A DNA stretch of 64,000 nt from Apus apus (lineage: Eukaryota; Chordata; Aves; Apodiformes; Apodidae). The notes beneath the pieces were generated by a model. That model was not told the origin of the DNA. It ran no database searches and saw only the letters and a program-made list of their open reading frames with translations. Below are positions 59,201 through 64,000 of this stretch, in pieces. The stretch lies in assembly GCF_020740795.1 (NCBI RefSeq), contig NC_067282.1:126227132-126291131 (forward strand), read 5' to 3'. The position numbers and the translations under genes are program-made. The first letter of the stretch is position 1. Every line of letters starts with the position of its first letter.

Positions 59201-62150
59201 ACATGCTTATTGCAAATCCACACTTTAATATATGCTTATGCTTAATGCGTGCTTATATTAAATAAGCATATAACATTGTATGTACTTGTAATAAGTAAGC
59301 ACATGAGCTTATTTATTTGCCTGGGTCTAACTGCAAGGAACTCTATTGTTCCCCTGCTTGAGGTCTCTGTGCAAGTCAGTGTCCGTGGGGCATCAGCCCC
59401 TCTGAGCAGAGAAAGTTTTTCTGCTTGAGGTTTTCACGTGAGGCGAGGCGAGGCAAAGCAGGTGTTTGTGTTTCTTCATGTTCAGTGTAAGAAGAAACCA
59501 ACTGGTGATGTTGGCGCTTGTGTCAAAATGTGGTTTCTGAGCAAAGGCTGAATGGAAAAAATAAATATGTATTTATATCAGTACACACCAACACACCACT
59601 TCCTGTTGACTAAACAAGCAACCTCTGCTCTGCTTTGGAGCTAGGTAATGACCTTTAATTATTCACCACATTTTTTTTTCTCTGATTTCTTAGTAGTTTG
59701 CTTTCTGAATCTTTAGTAACAATAATGGTGATATTCCACTTTCCCCCCTATGCTGCTCTTCAGACTGCTGTTCTTTGTTGTTCTCACTTCATTACAGGGA
59801 ATAGAGCCTTGAGCACAAGAAACCAGAAGTGATGCTTGGACATCCTTCTGTGATCCTGAGAAGCTGGACCAGTGTCTCTTGCTAGATAGCACTCCAAACA
59901 CATCAGTACAGGGACCCTTGCTAGTCTTCCCCACTAGCCTTTAACTTTAATTGACCCAGGCTTTGATCAGAAACAGCGATGGAGTCACCTTCAGTAAAAC
60001 TGTTTTTCTCTCCCACTTCCAGTCCCCTCTCCCTCAAGCAAAAAGCAAGGAAGAACAGAGCGGTCAGCATCTTTCCTCATGTGTATTAGCCCCCAGGCAA
60101 AGGGTTCTCACCATAAGTTAAATATTAGGCAATTTATAGCTAGGGAGGAAGCCGGACTAGCAGCTAGGTCAGGGATCAGCAACTTTTCCATAGCTTTCCA
60201 GACTTTTTTTTTTTTTTCTTTTTAATGAAAGCAGAGGTGACATTTACTAATCAGCAAAACTTTGCGTTGGCAAGAGACTGCAGTTCCTGCTTTAGCCAGA
60301 GCTGCATATGAGCTGAGGATCCCTCTCGAGCTGTCACCCTAGACTTGCTGTGAAACACTGAAAACACACCAACACTGACATGTGTCTGCTCTGGGGTTTA
60401 GAGGCAGAGAATCACTGCCACTGACTATGTGCATTCATACCTCCACTGTGAGGGAAGTTACTGGTCTAAACAAGGGCATTAGAAATCCTATATCAGTATT
60501 TAGACTGGAGAGCCCTGCCACAGAATGTCATAAGTTCGTATGTTTGTTTGTTCGTCCTTTCTTTTCTATCTCTGAGGAGACCAAAGATGGTTTCAACATT
60601 TAGGGAAAAGAGCTGATGTTTTAAACATGGAAGAATGAATTCCACCTTCAGGCGGGACCAGAGAAAGGATCTAGTTAAATGTTTTATGAAATCTGCGTGT
60701 TAAACCTCTGAGAAAATCATTATGCACTAATTTAATTTATGGGGAACACCAGGCTGGCCATGAAGATATTTCTTGTCTCCTTTCAGATCAGGAAGTGTTC
60801 TGTAAAATTTTCAGAAGCTTTTGGCTATGAAAATTCGTAGCCAGAACAAGAAGAAAGCTGAAGATACTTTAATTCATCTGATGAAAAACAAACAGTTTTG
60901 ATGGCTAAGAAGCAGATTTCTCAGGGTGTGTTTCCTTCCCTCCTTGCCCCTTCCCATTCCTCCCCATTCCTCCTCTCCCTCCCCATTCCTTCCCTCCCTC
61001 CCCATCCCTCCCTTCCGCATCCTTCCCTATCCCACCCCTTCCCACCTCTCCCCATCCCTCCCCTCTGCATCTCTCCCCACCCTTCCCTTCCCTCCCCTCC
61101 ATTTTTCTCTCCTCTCCCCTCCCCATCTCTCTTCCTCAACCTTCCAGGACTGTTTGTCCTCTTCCTGAACTGTGCCATGCCAGCTGCTCTCAAAGAGAAG
61201 TACTCTCAAAGTGCTGGACTAGAGAGTCAAGTGCTCTGTTCTGGCTACTCATGTCTCCTTTTCATGTTTTTGCATATACTGGTTTCACACAGTCCTAGCA
61301 TGCTGAAAGCCAGTAAAATTAATAGCGGAGTAAATCAAGCAAAGAAAAAATGAAGAGCTACCCTAGCATGAAGTAAACAAAAGCTGTGTTTCTCAGCCAT
61401 AGCACTGACCGTGCGCTGCCTGAGGCAGAAATGGAGCAGGTTATCCCCCAGATGCCTCCTGAGCACCCTCCCTGGCCAAAGCCACTGCCCCATCCATTAG
61501 CTGTCCTTCAGCCCTGCAGAGGGCATGGGTGGCCAGGCAGGTGCTGTGGGGCCATGGTGGAGCAGAGCCTGGGCAGCAGAGCAAGGAGCATGCATCCTGA
61601 GCAGGAGGCTGGGCGTGACAGCCTGCAGCCACAGGCCTGATGCCCAGACAGCAGACAGAAGGTCCCTGCACCGCTGCTGCCTGGAGCAGCAGGACCAGGC
61701 CCTGAGTTATTTATTCCTCACTGCTTTGAGATGAGGGTTTGCCACTATTGTTGGGATGCTGAGACGGCTCAGGCTCCCATGGCCATGTTGAGGTGCCAGA
61801 GTGGGGTCAGGCGCTCCCCATCACACCCAGGTCTCCGGAGCTGGGTCCCTCTCACTCTCCCCTTCAGCTTTGCTCTTGCCCCTTTGTTGCCAAGCAGCTG
61901 CCATGCCTTTCAGGGGCACACAGAGAAGGGGAGAAGCCTGCCAACAACCTGGTTTTCCCTGAGCTCCTTCCAGCCGTGCCCTGTGCAGAGCTCCCTTGGC
62001 AGTGGGGCAGGGCAGGGGCACCATCTCCAGGTGCACAGCTGTGTGACCTGAGGCCCAGAGGGATGGCGTGGTTTTGCCCGTGCTCACACTAGTGGTGCAC
62101 ACGCTCCCAGGCCCCTCTCTAACCACTAGACAATGCTTCCTGCGTCGTTA
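56281..62150. other. Intergenic stretch before AICDA
   Basis: No supported gene. It contains AT-rich irregular repeats with AATAAGCATA-like words at 59,205-59,325, a T-run near 60,207-60,220 and the polypyrimidine tract at 60,935-61,137. The GC-richer 61,400-62,130 has open frames on both strands without known domains. Confidence 0.5.
60935..61137. repeat. Polypyrimidine minisatellite-like tract
   Basis: About 200 bases of nearly pure C and T: repeated TCCCCATTCC, CCCTCCCCATCC and CTCTCCCC words. Such tracts can adopt triplex (H-DNA) or quadruplex structures. It lies about 1.4 kb upstream of the candidate AICDA first exon. Confidence 0.9.
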
Positions 62151-62463
62151 TGTTATTGATACTAATTCAGAATAATTTTGCAAGGGGGGGAGGGCCCAAC
62201 AGGGAGTGCAGTGGGGGGAGGTGGCCAATGAGGGCTGAGCATCTTTCAGAAGTGATGCCCCTTCGCATCTCAACCCTTCGTTTTTCGGCTCCTGCAGCTC
62301 CACCACACCCTGGTGAAACACGGCAGGGGGTAGATAGGAGTGAATGGGGAGGGGACAGACGGGGCAGGCCACATTTCTGTACATCAAGTCAGAGGGCTGC
62401 ACAGACGGAGCCTGCAAGACAACTTCCCTGCAATCCCATCCCCTGAGAGAGACCCTGGCAGTC
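62150..62463 (+). promoter_or_regulatory. AICDA: Presumed AICDA promoter and 5' UTR
   Basis: The 300 bases before the candidate start codon. It contains a G-run and GGAGGGCCCAACAG near 62,187, and TTCGTTTTTCGGCTCCTGCAG near 62,278. No clear TATA box, which fits known AICDA promoters. The transcription start is not defined. Confidence 0.35.
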
Positions 62464-62471
62464 ATGGACAG
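62464..62471 (+). CDS. AICDA: AICDA first coding exon (8 coding bases, partial gene)
   Basis: ATGGACAG is followed directly by a donor, GTAAAATGAG. In vertebrate AICDA the first coding exon contributes exactly these eight bases (Met, Asp and two bases of Ser), with the remainder of the protein in later exons. The preceding GAGAGACCCTGGCAGTC resembles the end of the known AICDA leader. AICDA deaminates cytosine in immunoglobulin genes in activated B cells for hypermutation, class switching and, in birds, gene conversion. It sits downstream of MFAP5 in the same direction, as in human. Exon 2, which should begin by completing Ser then Leu-Leu-Met, was not found before 64,000 and is expected beyond the right edge. 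Eight bases alone are weak; position and order carry the call. Confidence 0.6.
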
Positions 62472-64000
62472 GTAAAATGAGTGCCTGCAGTTTCTTGCTC
62501 GTATAAGAAATTAGGGTCTTTCATGTAGAATTAACATGCTCTCCATTCGGTGGTCACCGTCCCTTTACCTTTCCTCATCTGACTCAGTGATCTAACACCC
62601 TGCCCTGTCCTATTCTTGCACCTTGCTTCTCCGTGTGTCTGTCATTCTTTCGCTTTGACTGCCTCCCCGTACTCTTTTCCCTTTTTGTCATTTCTCTTTC
62701 TTGTGACTATTCTCTATTCCTTTTCATTCTTTTTCTTTTCTAGAAACAAAAAGGATAACAGAAATATTAACATTTTGATGCTATCTGCCCCATAAGCACC
62801 TCAATGCCTGACCACTCTTCTCTCCTTATCCACCTCTTTTTTCTCGCACCAGATTTCTGTCTTACTCTGTTTCTGCTGCTCACACTCTTGTGCTTGTAAG
62901 CACAAATTGTTCCAGCATTGGATTCCTCTGCTTGCACTGCAATTACTTTGTGAGCTAATTGTGATCAAATCACACTCCACAATGCCTATCTGGACCAAAT
63001 GATCCTTAAGGTCACTTCCAACCTGTCATTCTATGATTTTATGATAATTCACACACACAGAAACCTTCACTCTGGTGTGACGATTTGCTTAATTAACCTT
63101 TTTATGAGGGGAAGGTCTCTATTCAGTCCACTTCTTCATTGCCCGGGTATAATCACAGCTCCTGTGTCCTTCCTGCTTTCCCTAGAGGCATCCTACAGGT
63201 ATAGGAGTGGACATGTATCCCGCAGTTTGTACCTAACTATACATCTGTTCTGTTGCCCCCCGCAATGCATCTTAATTTATTATTCTTCCTGTATCAGCCC
63301 CATTCTGAATTCCTTCCTAGCAAAAGGACCCCTCCAATGGTGAACTCCAGAGAGAAGGGAAAATGGGAACTGATGTTAATGAACGTTTCTAGTCGAACAA
63401 ATGGCTTCTGGTATTTAAATTGTCTCCACTTTGTTCTGACACTGAAAAATAACCCAAGTAATCATAATTTTATTTTTTTCTGGATTTTGGTGTAGTTTCT
63501 TGTTCTTTACACTTATTTGCCTCCACGTGTTGCTCCACAGGGGCAAAATCATTGAACAGAGAAAAAAAGGGAAGAAATGAGAGAAGGGACAGTTAGAACA
63601 AAAAAATCAGAAACACTCCAAAGGCAAATATTTTTGCCTAAAACTTCACAAAAAAAAAAAAAGATACAAGGGAAAGCCTGTTTTCCCTAAACTTTTTGAT
63701 GTGTTGAAAAGTGTTTTTCTATGTGGCTTTGATGGAACATCAACATAATTATAATTGGTTTTCACCTGGCTTACATGATTCTTCAAAAAGTGGTTGCATT
63801 TTTCACAACTCCTTTGTTCCATTTTCTGCTCTTCTGGCACACCCAGAAAGCCTCTGGTCTACCATACCTGTTCATTTCCCATGTGACTGGGCTATCTTCT
63901 CTGAACAACCTGAGGATCCATCATACATATAAGGGTGTCCCCTCTCCAGCACCACTGTTACGGGGCAGAGTCTTCCTCACATCTCTGCAACAATACACAT
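62472..64000 (+). other. AICDA: Presumed AICDA intron 1 (5' part)
   Basis: No exon seen. It contains a CR1 scrap (62,985-63,048) and an A-rich run at 63,649-63,662. The first intron of AICDA is several kilobases in mammals, consistent with exon 2 lying outside the window. Confidence 0.45.
62985..63048 (+). mobile_element. CR1 LINE 3' terminal scrap
   Basis: CAAATGATCCTTAAGGTCAC, then TTCCAACCTGTCATTCTATG and ATTTTATGAT is a plus-oriented CR1 end with terminal repeat units. Confidence 0.85.

Noticed and set aside
60898-61353. 151-codon frame, Ser/Pro/Leu repeat
   Set aside because: It is a translation of the polypyrimidine tract.
61386-62126. Possible additional AICDA or other exons in GC-richer DNA
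   Set aside because: None of the frames contains deaminase motifs (HxE, PCxxC) and they precede the candidate exon 1.

Overview
This is a window of vertebrate, almost certainly avian, nuclear DNA. It carries many truncated CR1 LINEs with the characteristic 3' end (ATTCTATGATTCTAT-like), an avian-type solo LTR beginning TGTGCTGGTTT and ending AAACCACAACA, a decayed gamma-type endogenous retrovirus, and GC-rich CpG-island promoters in AT-rich intronic DNA. The genes are split by GT-AG introns. I cannot name the species. I saw no tRNA, rRNA, CRISPR array or bacterial-type operon.

Layout. From 1 to about 23,000 lies the 5' part of RIMKLB on the minus strand. Its first coding exon is at 14,458-14,834 (start codon at 14,632). 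A strong CpG island at about 22,000-23,300 is the likely promoter. The later coding exons were not found to the left, so they probably lie beyond base 1. A second CpG island at 27,640-28,290 may be an alternative promoter or the start of an unrecognised transcript. From 31,950 to 35,814 lies a rearranged endogenous retrovirus with gag, protease and integrase remnants and no reverse transcriptase. From 36,769 to 38,416 lies a solo LTR with a perfect 5-bp target duplication (CTGAG) and a second, reversed LTR nested inside. A C-rich minisatellite and a third, smaller CpG-rich patch lie at 41,540-42,100.

From 43,025 to 51,588 on the plus strand lies a complete MFAP5 (MAGP-2) coding region. It has eight coding exons, 501 coding bases including the stop, and 166 residues; every splice phase closes. 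Downstream are CR1 remnants, a degenerate intronless histone H1 copy on the minus strand (55,691-56,280) and a pure pyrimidine tract (60,935-61,137). At 62,464 the eight bases ATGGACAG followed by GTAAAA match the unusual first coding exon of AICDA (activation-induced cytidine deaminase), whose body would lie past the right edge.

The order RIMKLB (minus), MFAP5 (plus), AICDA (plus) agrees in content and relative orientation with human 12p13, so this is a conserved syntenic block. The genes share neighbourhood rather than pathway: a cytosolic RimK-like ligase, an elastic-microfibril protein and the B-cell DNA-editing enzyme. The most informative observations are the MFAP5 structure (three consecutive 36-base phase-1 exons, no RGD motif), the AICDA split start codon exon, and the layered retroelements between RIMKLB and MFAP5. 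I found no convincing new biological system.
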